From Mycobacteriales bacterium (GTDB lineage: Bacteria; Actinomycetota; Actinomycetes; Mycobacteriales; Mycobacteriaceae), in the NCBI GenBank assembly GCA_018376445.1, contig JAHABL010000008.1, positions 1 to 64,000 of the forward strand: 64,000 nt of DNA, in the 5' to 3' direction. The position numbers and the translations under genes are program-made. Shown here in pieces: positions 1 to 8,439 of this stretch (positions are counted from its first letter, which is position 1; every line of letters begins with the position of its first letter). Below the pieces are notes generated by a model, which saw only the letters and a program-made list of their open reading frames with translations, did no database searches and was not told the origin of the DNA.

Positions 1-92
1 CGCCCGGTCCCATTCCGAACCCGGAAGCTAAGCTCACACGCGCCGATGGTACTGCACTCGGGAGGGTGTGGGAGAGTAGGTCGCTGCCGAAC
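1..92 (+). rRNA. rrf: 5S ribosomal RNA, 3' portion (5' end outside window)
   Basis: The first bases match the actinobacterial 5S core: CCCATTCCGAACCCGGAAGC for the loop B/helix III region, then GCGCCGATGGTACTGC, then GGGAGAGTAGG and a terminal GCCGAAC. Roughly 25-30 bases of the 5' strand of helix I are missing because the window starts inside the gene. It would be the last gene of an rRNA operon read on the plus strand, and a strong terminator follows within 10 bases. Confidence 0.93.
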
Positions 93-100
93 TTAACTTA

Positions 101-144
101 GAAGAGCCCCGAGGGTTGAGAGCAATCTCCCCCCGGGGCTCTTC
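101..144 (+). terminator. Terminator of the rRNA operon
   Basis: An 11-bp perfect stem, GAAGAGCCCCG (101-111) with CGGGGCTCTTC (134-144), closes a loop of about 22 bases that can pair further (GGG with CCC). It lies just after the 5S end. The T-run is weak, as is common in actinobacteria. Confidence 0.85.
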
Positions 145-406
145 CCATTTCCAAACATAAGTAGAGTTAATAGCCGTTGCTCACTACTGTGCACCCTCAA
201 CACAACACCTGCTTCACCTCTAAACAGGAATCAAAGGGTTCCTTCCCCCTATTCCATGCCGATTCCACTGGTGGGTTGCTATCACCGGGTTTGTAGAGGC
301 TATAAATTAGGCACTAGAAAGCGGCTAAGCCTAACGACGTCGGGCCCAGCCGCGTTACGTGAAAGGGCTCCGTAGGGTGTTCTCCTACGGCTATGCTACG
401 TTCGCG
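145..406. other. Intergenic spacer with weak hairpins
   Basis: No coding signal was found. A 7-bp hairpin, CCGTAGG (370-376) with CCTACGG (384-390), lies just past the stop of the minus-strand gene that ends at 407 and could terminate it. A second weak inverted repeat, GCGGCT (321-326) with AGCCGC (348-353), lies further out. Nothing else is recognisable here. Confidence 0.4.
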
Positions 407-1066
407 CTATACGACGAGGTCCTCATCTGCTAGCAGCAGTACATCGTTACGCTGCTCCCGTACATCCTTTAACCGTGGACGCAGCTTACTCAAGGTATCC
501 CATTCGGTAGTGGGAATTGTCCGTCTAGCCTCCGCAATGATCGTACGATCCGTCGTACCCCACGCTATCGGCATCGGAGTAGCCAAGTCCCAATAGTCAT
601 GTCCGGCACGCAGCTTTTGAGACCCCGTCACCGCTACACACGGCACCTTCTGACCGATTACCTTACGCAGCCCAGGGATGTCGTGAACGTCGCGGGCGAC
701 TAACGCCCACTTCGTCGACTCCTCTGGTTTCTTTGATAAATCAACGAGTGCCAACAGCGTCATCCCACTCTCTCGCGTATCTGCGACAATCGCAGGAACT
801 AACGATGACTTTTTAAAAGTCTTATCAATCGACCCGATCGCAGTTGGAATCCACACCATCACAACGCCAGACACCGCCGCAAGGACACACAAAACTGATA
901 CCCAAAACACGCTAGCGCCTTTCGCGTACGCAAAATACGCGGCAACGCCGAGAATGATCGTCAAAATAAGGGACGATACCTGCAAACGACGGCGATCACC
1001 CACCAACTCGTTGTGCTTCTTCGCGTGCTCCTTATCGATGGGGAATTCAAAGATTCGCACTGGCAT
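407..1066 (-). CDS. DUF3239-like membrane protein
   Basis: This 219-residue protein has a basic, charged N-terminus (residues 1-27) and two adjacent hydrophobic segments at about 28-48 and 52-73. A soluble C-terminal domain of about 145 residues contains the DVHDIPGLRKVIG region. The overall shape, and its restriction to corynebacterial relatives, recalls DUF3239, but I assign it from memory only. GAAGG sits 7 bases before the ATG and supports the start. It is a single gene between the rRNA operon and xpb, on the same strand as xpb and about 60 bases downstream of it. Function is unknown. A membrane location is supported by the two hydrophobic helices. Confidence 0.6.
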   Translation of the reverse strand: MPVRIFEFPIDKEHAKKHNELVGDRRRLQVSSLILTIILGVAAYFAYAKGASVFWVSVLCVLAAVSGVVMVWIPTAIGSIDKTFKKSSLVPAIVADTRESGMTLLALVDLSKKPEESTKWALVARDVHDIPGLRKVIGQKVPCVAVTGSQKLRAGHDYWDLATPMPIAWGTTDRTIIAEARRTIPTTEWDTLSKLRPRLKDVREQRNDVLLLADEDLVV

Positions 1067-1127
1067 CGCAAACCTTCTACTTTCTCTAAAACATTATGGC
1101 TAAGTTCTCAAAGTAACGTTTCGCGAG

Positions 1128-2780
1128 TTAGCCCAAACTATCCAACTCGTCCGCATTCACAATGCGATACCCATAACCCTGCTCCGCCAAGAAACGCTGG
1201 CGGTACGTGGCATAGGTCGCATCGATCGTGTCACGGGCGACAATGGTATAGAAGTGAGCCTCCTGACCACCACTCTTCGGACGAAGCAGTCGGCCCAATC
1301 GTTGGGCCTCCTCCTGCCGGCTCCGGTACGTTCCAGACACCTGGATCGCGACCGATGCTTCCGGAAGATCAATGGAGAAGTTCGCAACTTTACTCACTAC
1401 CAGGGTACTTATCTCACCTTGTCGAAACGCGTCGAAAAGACGTTCCCTTTCGGCTGTACGGGTTGTCCCCTGTACCAGTGGGGCATCGAGTTTGGCTGAC
1501 AACCGCTCTAATTGATCCAGGTAGGCGCCAATAACCAGGGTAGGTTCAGAGGGGTGACGAGCGATCAAATCCGCCACTACTCTATCCTTAGAAATTGCCG
1601 TGCAACAGCGTCGGTACATCTCCTCACGCTCAGCTGTCGCATAGGCCATACGTTCTTCATCCGTCAACGTCACCCGCACTTCAGTACAGTCAGCTGTAGC
1701 GATCCATCCCTGGGATTCCAGATCCTTCCACGGCATATCAAAACGCTTCGGCCCAATGAGGGTAAAAACATCCTCTTCGCGGCCATCCTCACGCACCAAG
1801 GTGGCAGTCAAGCCCAACCGTCGACGTGATTGCAGATCAGCAGTGAGACGGAATACTGGAGCGGGCAACAGGTGGACCTCATCGTAGATAATGAGCCCCC
1901 AGTCCCGTGAGTCGAATAACTCCATTGACCGGTAGATGCCCTTCGTCTTCCGCGTCACCACCTGGTAGGTGGCGATAGTCACCGGGCGGATTTCTTTCCG
2001 CTCCCCTGAATACTCGCCAATCTCATCCTCGGTAAGGGTTGTACGCTGCAGCAGTTCCCTCTTCCACTGCCGGCCTGCCACCGTAGAGTTCACCAGGATA
2101 AGAGTGGTCTTCTGGGCTCGCACCATGGTTTCGATGCCCACTACAGTTTTCCCGGCGCCACAGGGCAGTACGACTACCCCAGACCCCCCCGCCCAGGCGG
2201 CGTCTGCGGCCCAGCGTTGGTAGTCGCGTGCCTCCCAACTGACATGTTCTTGGCTGCGTCCGATGGGATGCGCTTCACCATCGACGTAACCGGCAACATC
2301 TTCTGCCGGCCACCCCACCTTGATGAGCTCTTGTTTGAGGTGGCCTCGTTCAGAAGGGTGAACTGTCACAGTGTCAGGGCCGACCGATTGCCCCAAAAGA
2401 GGGCGAATCTTCTTGTGGCGCATGACCTCTGCCAGTACCGCAGGATCGGTGGAGACAAGCACTAGCCCATGAGCAGGGTCATTGACAAGGTGGAGGCGTC
2501 CGTAGCGCTCCATCGTCTCCGCAATGGCGATGAGAAGAGGTTGCGGTACCGGGTAGCGGGAATAGCGCACCAGGACGTCCACAACCTGTTCTGTGTCATG
2601 TCCTGCGGCGCGAGCGTTCCACAGTGCGAGCGGGGTGATGCGATAGGTATGAATATGCTCGGGGGCTCGTTCGAGCTCAGCGAAGGGAGCAATGGCCTGG
2701 CGCACCTCGTCAGCTAGCGGATGATCGACCTCCAACAACATAGTGTTGTCGGACTGGACAATCAGCGGACCATCGGACAT
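1128..2780 (-). CDS. xpb: DNA repair helicase XPB (ERCC3-type, superfamily 2)
   Basis: An ATP-dependent 3'-5' DNA helicase of the bacterial XPB family, orthologous by context and motifs to mycobacterial Rv0861c. The 550 residues hold an N-terminal XPB accessory domain (about 1-170), Walker A CGAGKT (207-212), the DEAH-type Walker B DEVH (300-303), motif III LTATLVRED (about 324-332) and motif VI with QRLGRLLRP near residue 495. Length is normal for the family. GAGGAG lies 5 bases before the ATG. It sits 25 bases downstream of its helicase-associated partner (2806-5097), the same pairing seen in mycobacteria, so co-transcription is likely. The expected role is DNA unwinding in repair; bacterial XPB function is less settled than in eukaryotic TFIIH. 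Confidence 0.93.
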   Translation of the reverse strand: MSDGPLIVQSDNTMLLEVDHPLADEVRQAIAPFAELERAPEHIHTYRITPLALWNARAAGHDTEQVVDVLVRYSRYPVPQPLLIAIAETMERYGRLHLVNDPAHGLVLVSTDPAVLAEVMRHKKIRPLLGQSVGPDTVTVHPSERGHLKQELIKVGWPAEDVAGYVDGEAHPIGRSQEHVSWEARDYQRWAADAAWAGGSGVVVLPCGAGKTVVGIETMVRAQKTTLILVNSTVAGRQWKRELLQRTTLTEDEIGEYSGERKEIRPVTIATYQVVTRKTKGIYRSMELFDSRDWGLIIYDEVHLLPAPVFRLTADLQSRRRLGLTATLVREDGREEDVFTLIGPKRFDMPWKDLESQGWIATADCTEVRVTLTDEERMAYATAEREEMYRRCCTAISKDRVVADLIARHPSEPTLVIGAYLDQLERLSAKLDAPLVQGTTRTAERERLFDAFRQGEISTLVVSKVANFSIDLPEASVAIQVSGTYRSRQEEAQRLGRLLRPKSGGQEAHFYTIVARDTIDATYATYRQRFLAEQGYGYRIVNADELDSLG

Positions 2781-2805
2781 TCAAACTCCTCAACAGTTTC
2801 AGCTG

Positions 2806-5097
2806 TCACTCGTCGGTGACGATGCGGACTGAACGGATCTTATGCAATGCGAAACGGTAGGGTTGACGGGTGGCGAGCTCCATAGCGTCTAGCCGGCCAC
2901 CCGACATCCCCTGGGGGAGGAGGCGAATCTGTGCTTCAACCCCGGTTCCCTTGATAAACCCGAGGATCACCTCCCGGTTGCTGGTAATAGCCTCCTGTAG
3001 CGTCGGAATGATGCCCTCGCCCGTCACCATTGGCCCGCTGTTTCGACTATTGTCCTCGGCAGCCTGCAGGCGGTTCGCGATCTCCAAGACCTGCTCTTGG
3101 GAAAACTGTGAGTGCAAAGACCGGGTAGTGAGGGAGTCATCGGTAGGAACCGGGCTGCGGTAAGGATTATCTGTTAAAGGACGTGGCCGATGGTGGCGGA
3201 GTGCCAATACCCCGCCATGGTGATCTTCCAGAATGGGGCTGAAACCAGCCTGTTGCAACGCGGAGTGTAGTTCACGTGGCGTGACGTCAGCTATCGCCAC
3301 CGTGGGAGCAAGAGAGCGGAGTCCACAATGGTGTACCGCTGGTGCGGCCATGACAGTACGGATAAGCGCGGGATCGTCAGAATGAACGACGGATAAGGCA
3401 GGAGCAACCCGTAGAGCTCCATGGCGGCGGGCGGCATCGTCAATGAGGTACCCCAGTGCCTGCGGTACGGCATTAACGGACAGATCTTGGAGAAACGTGT
3501 GGATATCGGTGGCGGTAAGGCCGGTGTCCAAGGCGTGTCGGATGCTTTCTTCAGTGATGCGGTAGAGGGTCGCCATTCCAGGGGATTCTACTTTTGCGAA
3601 GCGCCGCAACGTGTCAGTGTGAGCGGGGGAGAGAAAACCTTGGACGAGCACGGTGTAGTCGTCTTGTACCAGGATGGATGTCGTTTCTGGAGGGATATGG
3701 GAAGCGATTGTCTCTGCCAGCTCACCCGTGAAGAGGGAGCGTCCCACTTGGGTGAGGGTAGTGGAATGTAGCAGGCCAAGCATCTCTGCCACCTGCAGCG
3801 TATCCGTGAAAGCGTCACCGCCGGCGAGGGCGGGGATCAGCGGGTAGTTCCAGTGTGTGAGTGCGGCGACGTCAGAGGCTTCCGCCGTGTGGAGAGAGGT
3901 CGGCCAGAGAGTGAGACTCTCTAACAGTTGGTGGCGAATCGCTAAGAGATGGCTATCCGCGGCATGCGGGTTCAGCACTAAAGCACGCTCGTGGGGTGTG
4001 CCGCCCCACGGCCGGGGACTGTGCCACCAGGTGCGGATGAGGAGGTCCCATTGTTCTGCGGGGGAGACCGCTAGGAACGCGTCAGCGGTAATGGTGGTGG
4101 TCCACGCGCCGTCCTCGAGAAGTGATTCCTCGATAATTCCGAGGGCAGCGAGTGCCTCTAGTCCAATGGTGATCTGGTCGGTGGCGAGGCCGGTATTAGT
4201 GGCGAGCCGACGCAGCTCTCGTTGCCCAATGCCCCCATCGGCGAGCGCATGCAGCGGTTGGTTATCGATAGTAGTAATGAGCTCACGTAGCGTGTGCAGA
4301 AGCAGCGCGAAATGGTCTAGCCCTGTTGCGAAGGAACCAGCAGTAGTGCTGGCCAACAGATGGGCGACTGCGGTGGGGGAATTCCGCTGCTTGGGGGTAG
4401 GGCAGACTAGCGGCTCCTCGTGGGCTGCGGCGATGGAGTGATGCAGTGCGGAGTACACGTCTTCGGGGAGCTGTACGGTGTCCTCTGTGCGCTTGTCGAG
4501 GGTCAGCAGCTCCGCAGCGAGCAGTTGTTGTAGAGGATGGTCGGGTGGCGCTTGCACGATGCCAGTGGCATGGCCTTTCCGGCCAGATTCTGCAAGTGTT
4601 TTCAGTACCTGGCGTTGCTTTGGAGGGAGGAGTGCGATGTGTGCGCGCAACTCACTACAGTCCCGCAACGGGGGATTCTCCAGCAGGTCGAGGGGGAGTT
4701 GGGAAAGGACGTCAGGGAGCCCAGGGGGAAGGAGATAGCCGTCATCGTCACTGGGATAGAGGAGTGCGTAATTCTGTAGGGAGGTGGCGAGATCCTGGGT
4801 GTCATACGGAAAGCAGTCTGTTGCCCCAGGGAGTACGGGGGAGAGTCCAGCGTGATCGCCAGCATTCTTCTGTGTGTTTCCTGTTGCTACTGTTGCGAGA
4901 AAGGCGAGCTGCGGGCGGTTAAGGCTACTCAATGCGCGTCGGTAGGAACGTTGTTGAGTGAGTCGAGTGGAGAGGACGACGAGGCTAGTGGGCGGGGGAA
5001 CAGCGACATCAGGACGCAGGTGGAGGAGGGTGGCCAGGCGTTCTGTGGTGAGTGAGCCCAGCCACGCATCCCAGCTGGTGTGCGTACGCAAGTCCAT
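2806..5097 (-). CDS. Helicase-associated protein (Rv0862c-like)
   Basis: A 763-residue cytoplasmic protein with no signal peptide or membrane segments, rich in Leu, Ala, His and Thr. The central and C-terminal parts resemble the helicase C-terminal/XPB-Ssl2 N-terminal type domain that gives this family the name helicase-associated domain protein; a recognisable stretch is VLVQDDYTVLVQGFLSP around residue 490. The genomic partner is xpb immediately downstream, so it probably works with XPB in DNA repair. It carries no Walker motifs of its own. The start is the ATG at 5097. No convincing ribosome binding site is visible, and a second ATG 4 bases upstream is out of frame. Confidence 0.8.
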   Translation of the reverse strand: MDLRTHTSWDAWLGSLTTERLATLLHLRPDVAVPPPTSLVVLSTRLTQQRSYRRALSSLNRPQLAFLATVATGNTQKNAGDHAGLSPVLPGATDCFPYDTQDLATSLQNYALLYPSDDDGYLLPPGLPDVLSQLPLDLLENPPLRDCSELRAHIALLPPKQRQVLKTLAESGRKGHATGIVQAPPDHPLQQLLAAELLTLDKRTEDTVQLPEDVYSALHHSIAAAHEEPLVCPTPKQRNSPTAVAHLLASTTAGSFATGLDHFALLLHTLRELITTIDNQPLHALADGGIGQRELRRLATNTGLATDQITIGLEALAALGIIEESLLEDGAWTTTITADAFLAVSPAEQWDLLIRTWWHSPRPWGGTPHERALVLNPHAADSHLLAIRHQLLESLTLWPTSLHTAEASDVAALTHWNYPLIPALAGGDAFTDTLQVAEMLGLLHSTTLTQVGRSLFTGELAETIASHIPPETTSILVQDDYTVLVQGFLSPAHTDTLRRFAKVESPGMATLYRITEESIRHALDTGLTATDIHTFLQDLSVNAVPQALGYLIDDAARRHGALRVAPALSVVHSDDPALIRTVMAAPAVHHCGLRSLAPTVAIADVTPRELHSALQQAGFSPILEDHHGGVLALRHHRPRPLTDNPYRSPVPTDDSLTTRSLHSQFSQEQVLEIANRLQAAEDNSRNSGPMVTGEGIIPTLQEAITSNREVILGFIKGTGVEAQIRLLPQGMSGGRLDAMELATRQPYRFALHKIRSVRIVTDE

Positions 5098-5164
5098 CCA
5101 TCCAGCTTACCGCGAACTGGAGAATAGCGAGTGTGGCGGGGTGAAGGGTAGGCCTGTTGACATA

Positions 5165-5202
5165 GTAGTGTGGCCAGCTAGTTCACTAGCTGGCCACACT
5201 AC
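5165..5202 (-). terminator. 18-bp near-perfect hairpin downstream of rpf
   Basis: Bases 5165-5182 are the exact reverse complement of 5185-5202, leaving only two loop bases, so the 38 bases form an almost complete palindrome (arms begin GTAGTGTGG and end CCACACTAC). It sits between the rpf stop (5255) and the start of the helicase-associated gene (5097), both on the minus strand. An intrinsic terminator for rpf is the simplest reading, although there is no T-run after it. Confidence 0.7.
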
Positions 5203-5254
5203 GAATGTGAGTGCCGGGAGCTGCGGTAGCTCACGCGACAGGGGGAGGTGTCCT

Positions 5255-6235
5255 TTAGCCGTAGAGGTCAGAAAGAGGAAGGATGCTGAGGAGACGGTCC
5301 TTCTTGTCCTTTTGCGAATTAGCCTTCTTCTCTATTTGCAGCGGCAGAGCAATGCTGGACTTGGTGGCGTTGGTGCCCGTCGCGGAGACCTTAGCGGAGT
5401 CCGTGGAGGAGGTCGTTGCAGCATTAGCGCCGACTACTGGGGTGGCGCCATCGGTCAGCGCATTGAGCGTACTGGAGGGGGCGTAGAGCTTCTCTTCTAG
5501 GCCACCGTCGCTTTCGACAACCTTGGCGGCGGAACGGTTTACCTTGGTGTAAGTGGGGTCGACTTTTTGTAAAACCGTGCTGTCGGACTCTTTGCTGGCT
5601 TTTCTGGCCGGCTTAACGACTTTATTTGTGAAGCCGTTGTTGATCTTATCAATGGCCTTGTCGGCTTTCTGTTCATTCACGGGGAGGCCGAGGTTAGCGG
5701 CAGTTTTTACGGCAGCACCAGCGGTTTCGGTGGCCTTGTACTGGATGAAGTTGTTTTCGCGTTCACGGCGCTCTGCTTCGAGACGTTTCTGCTCGGCGAG
5801 ACGCTTCTTCTTAGCGAGTTCACCGGGGGTCACGGTATTTCGAGGGGTGGGGCCACTGCTCAGGCCGAGAGAGGAGGAGCAGGCTGGCCAGGCACCCCAT
5901 CCTTGGGTAGCGAGCACCTGCTCAGCTACTGCGATTTGCTGATCCCGGGTGGCCAGATCTGCTCGGGGGGCGTAGTTGGTACCGCCGTGGGCGGCCCAGG
6001 TGCCTTGGCTGAACTGGAGGCCACCGTAGTAGCCGTTACCGGTATTGGTGTGCCAGTTGCCACCGGATTCGCACTGTGCCAGACGGTCCCAATCGGAGTT
6101 GGGGGCGGCGGAGGCGAGGGGGGATGAGATGACACCCACTGCGAGGGCGGCAGCGCCGGACAGGGCGATGGAAGAGACCGCTTTCTTTACATCGGCAATT
6201 CCATACTGTCGTCCTTGTGCAGAATGTGCACCCAT
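5255..6235 (-). CDS. rpf: Resuscitation-promoting factor, secreted transglycosylase
   Basis: A secreted muralytic enzyme that cleaves peptidoglycan and stimulates regrowth from dormancy. From the ATG at 6235 the protein has 326 residues: an N-terminal signal sequence (about 1-44, ending ...PLASAA), then the lysozyme-like Rpf domain (about 45-125). That domain contains DWDRLAQCESGGNW, with catalytic Glu56, followed by YYGGLQFSQGTW. The C-terminal 200 residues are Ala/Lys/Thr-rich and lack a known domain, so this is an RpfA-like rather than LysM or G5 architecture. GGA lies 5-7 bases before this start; the frame is open further upstream to 6460, but that extension has no signal-peptide logic. 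It lies beside cspB, as in mycobacteria. Confidence 0.92.
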   Translation of the reverse strand: MGAHSAQGRQYGIADVKKAVSSIALSGAAALAVGVISSPLASAAPNSDWDRLAQCESGGNWHTNTGNGYYGGLQFSQGTWAAHGGTNYAPRADLATRDQQIAVAEQVLATQGWGAWPACSSSLGLSSGPTPRNTVTPGELAKKKRLAEQKRLEAERRERENNFIQYKATETAGAAVKTAANLGLPVNEQKADKAIDKINNGFTNKVVKPARKASKESDSTVLQKVDPTYTKVNRSAAKVVESDGGLEEKLYAPSSTLNALTDGATPVVGANAATTSSTDSAKVSATGTNATKSSIALPLQIEKKANSQKDKKDRLLSILPLSDLYG

Positions 6236-6480
6236 GAGGTTCCTTTTCCAAACAAATGCGCCGTTCATCGGTGTTCTTATGGGGGTAGTGCAAAGAACAT
6301 GGGCCCTGATGTAGGCCGTTGTGATGACCGTTCCCATCCTTGTTCGCTGTTCAGGGGGGCAGCGCTCTCGACGGTCAGGGGATGGGAGATGCATCCTGAC
6401 AACCGGAGTAGTTGAAGCAACTATGAATACAAGAGTACAGTTCCGTGTCCGAATCGTCACCTAAACGAAATAAATATGAT
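6236..6480 (-). promoter_or_regulatory. Long structured leader upstream of rpf
   Basis: Several complementary arms lie within 110 bases upstream of rpf (plus coordinates). 6374-6379 pairs with 6395-6400 (GTCAGG/CCTGAC). 6325-6331 pairs with 6371-6377 (TGACCGT/ACGGTCA). The first two stems share bases, so they are mutually exclusive. The loop segment 6380-6387 (GGATGGGA) is complementary to 6332-6339. 6345-6349 pairs with 6360-6364. This looks like a switching 5' UTR. I looked for the c-di-AMP (ydaO) riboswitch known upstream of actinobacterial rpf genes and could not match its conserved GAATC or AGGGA blocks. Confidence 0.4.
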
Positions 6481-6712
6481 GCTCCTAATCTGGGGAAAAT
6501 GCTGCACGTTTCTCGAAGTTCCCTGCGTATAGCCCTATTTTAAAGATCAAGAAATCATTACAAAATCCCACAAAGTGGGAGAGTTTGCGACGAAATGGTG
6601 ACGAAACGCCTCCCGCCTTATTGCTTTATATAGGTGACAGGGAATCGGTACACTGTAGGGACTGTATTGAGTACAAACCCGTGTACACACCAGGAAAGGA
6701 GATGCACGGATT
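6481..6712. other. AT-rich divergent promoter region between rpf and cspB
   Basis: The stretch separates two divergent genes and is visibly AT-rich between about 6530 and 6640. It contains an 8-bp hairpin TCCCACAAAGTGGGA around 6566-6580 and an imperfect inverted repeat GTACAC (6649-6654) / GTGTAC (6680-6685) upstream of cspB. AAAGGAG lies near 6695-6701, about 11 bases before the cspB ATG. No small gene is evident. Confidence 0.35.
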
Positions 6713-7126
6713 ATGCCCCACGGAAAAGTGAAGTGGTACGACCCGGAGAAGGGGTTCGGCTTCATTACCCAAGATGAGGGGGAAGACGTCTACGTTCGTG
6801 CTTCTGTTCTTCCTGAAGGCCTCACCGAGCTGAAACCAGGTCAGCGTGTCGATATGGATATCGCTGCCGGACGCCGCGGCCCTCAAGCACTTCGTTTGGA
6901 AGTCCTTGCACCGGCTCCCTCCGTATCTGCTAACCAGCGGAAGCAACGTCGACAGAGCGCACACCGGCACACTCCGGACGAACTTCACGGAATGATCGAA
7001 GACATGATCACGCTTATGGAATCCGCCGTGCAACCGGAACTTCGGAAGGGACGTTACCCCGACCGTAAAACCGCGCAGCACATCTCGGAGATTGTTCGCG
7101 CGGTAGCGCGCGAGCTCGACCACTAG
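6713..7126 (+). CDS. cspB: Cold-shock domain protein with C-terminal extension
   Basis: An RNA/ssDNA-binding protein of 137 residues. The first 65 residues are a cold-shock domain with GKVKWYDPEKGFGFI (RNP1-like KGFGFI) and DVYVRASVL in place of the usual DVFVH. The domain is followed by a basic linker (RKQRRQSAHRH) and a helical C-terminal tail. This long form corresponds to mycobacterial CspB (Rv0871), about twice the length of ordinary Csp proteins. It is divergent from rpf. Its role is presumably RNA chaperoning in the cytoplasm. Confidence 0.88.
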   Translation: MPHGKVKWYDPEKGFGFITQDEGEDVYVRASVLPEGLTELKPGQRVDMDIAAGRRGPQALRLEVLAPAPSVSANQRKQRRQSAHRHTPDELHGMIEDMITLMESAVQPELRKGRYPDRKTAQHISEIVRAVARELDH

Positions 7127-7214
7127 ATTTGATCTGCTCCCACCTGCATACAGCCTCTGGCGTCGCACCAGGGGCAGTGACATTCCCCGACGTGAAAAGT
7201 GGCACAATAGAACT

Positions 7215-8012
7215 GTGAGTGACGACATCGCAAAGACAACTCCCTCTGCCAACCCCACACCGTTGGGGACTTCTGCTGCGGAGACGCTGGCCAGGCAGGC
7301 TGTCGCTGACCTCCACTCCGGCGGGGCAGGCGAACTCCTTGGGGTACAAGCCGAAGACAACGGTTCCACAACCTACCGCTTCTCCTCAGATCTACCTGGT
7401 TACCGCGGATGGGAATGGCAGGTGGTCCTCTCCGGCGATGAGTGCCATCCCACTCTAGACGAACTAGCACTAATGCCAGGCGACGACGCACTGCTCGCCC
7501 CGGCCTGGGTTCCGTGGGAAGAACGGTTGCAACCGGGAGATCTCTCCGATGGAGACATTTTGCCGGTTGCGGAGGACGATCCCCGGCTTGTCCCCGGCTA
7601 TGTGGACTCCGGAGACGATGAACTCGATGACGCAGCCATGCCTATTGGCTACGGACGCGAGCGAGTGCTGAGCCCTCAAGGACGCGACGAAGCCGCTACC
7701 CGCTGGGCCAAGGGAGAGTACGGGCCCCACAGCACCCGGGCGAAGAAAGCCCCCGCCCGGTGTGAGACCTGCGGTTTCTACCTGCCTCTAGCAGGAGTAT
7801 TAAAAGCAAGCTTCGGAGTGTGCGCTAATCGCCTCTCGGCAGATGGACACGTTGTCCATGTCCGTTATGGGTGTGGAGCTCATTCCAGCATTAAAGAAGA
7901 CCATTCTGCGGCTCGTCCAGCAGACATGTACTTTGATGATGCAGAATTTGAACTCGTCACCAAACCTGTTGAGACGGCCACTTCAGCTGACGAGACGCCA
8001 GGAAACGCATAA
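7215..8012 (+). CDS. DUF3027 family protein
   Basis: A cytoplasmic acidic protein of 265 residues starting at GTG 7215. It contains WEWQVVLSGDE and LLAPAWVPWEERLQPGDL, which are characteristic of DUF3027. A Cys cluster, CETCGFYLP (about residue 187), then C and YGCGAHS further on, could bind zinc. No ribosome binding site is visible. A CACAAT hexamer at 7204-7209 sits 5 bases before the GTG, so the message may be leaderless. It faces a small DUF2530 gene across a 7-base gap. Molecular function is unknown. Confidence 0.75.
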   Translation: MSDDIAKTTPSANPTPLGTSAAETLARQAVADLHSGGAGELLGVQAEDNGSTTYRFSSDLPGYRGWEWQVVLSGDECHPTLDELALMPGDDALLAPAWVPWEERLQPGDLSDGDILPVAEDDPRLVPGYVDSGDDELDDAAMPIGYGRERVLSPQGRDEAATRWAKGEYGPHSTRAKKAPARCETCGFYLPLAGVLKASFGVCANRLSADGHVVHVRYGCGAHSSIKEDHSAARPADMYFDDAEFELVTKPVETATSADETPGNA

Positions 8013-8019
8013 CGCACCG

Positions 8020-8325
8020 TTACTGTTGGCGCGGAATTTTGACGACCACACGGTCGACAGCCTCGTCCCCCTTGCGCTGGACATCGGGAAGTGAAGTCTG
8101 CGCAGTGGCAGCCCCACGGCGTACTGCACTCCGTTGCCAAGCAAAAATGGCGTAAATAACGATACCGACAGCAATACCACACACCGCGACCCACATAGCT
8201 GTGGTGTGAACTCCCACGACAAGCAACGTCGCCAGCGATACCAGCCAGGCCGCAGTTCCTGCAGCGATCACCGGCCGAGGGTCAATAAGGCGAGCTGGTA
8301 GAGCGGGGATGGTGCGTTTCATCAT
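8020..8325 (-). CDS. DUF2530 small membrane protein
   Basis: A 101-residue protein with LIDPRPVIAAGTAAW at its start, two hydrophobic helices (about residues 20-40 and 45-65) and a basic, soluble tail. The pattern and position (next to a TrmH-type methyltransferase and close to sepH and serC) match Rv0882. The frame stays open upstream to 8529, but that extension overlaps the divergent methyltransferase. Start choice among 8349, 8325 and 8322 is uncertain; GAAAGA before 8325 is only a weak ribosome site. Confidence 0.65.
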   Translation of the reverse strand: MMKRTIPALPARLIDPRPVIAAGTAAWLVSLATLLVVGVHTTAMWVAVCGIAVGIVIYAIFAWQRSAVRRGAATAQTSLPDVQRKGDEAVDRVVVKIPRQQ

Positions 8326-8439
8326 ATTCTTTCGGTACCGCCTTGTCATCGTTACTATCGTCAACAGTACCGAAAACAATACGGTTTTCCGCCCAACTAG
8401 GATGTAAAACACACCACGTTCCCAGGAAGAACACCCAGC

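Noticed and set aside
6301..6480. A c-di-AMP (ydaO) riboswitch upstream of rpf
   Set aside because: Expected from other actinobacteria, but the conserved GAATC and AGGGA blocks were not found by eye; only the generic structured leader is reported.
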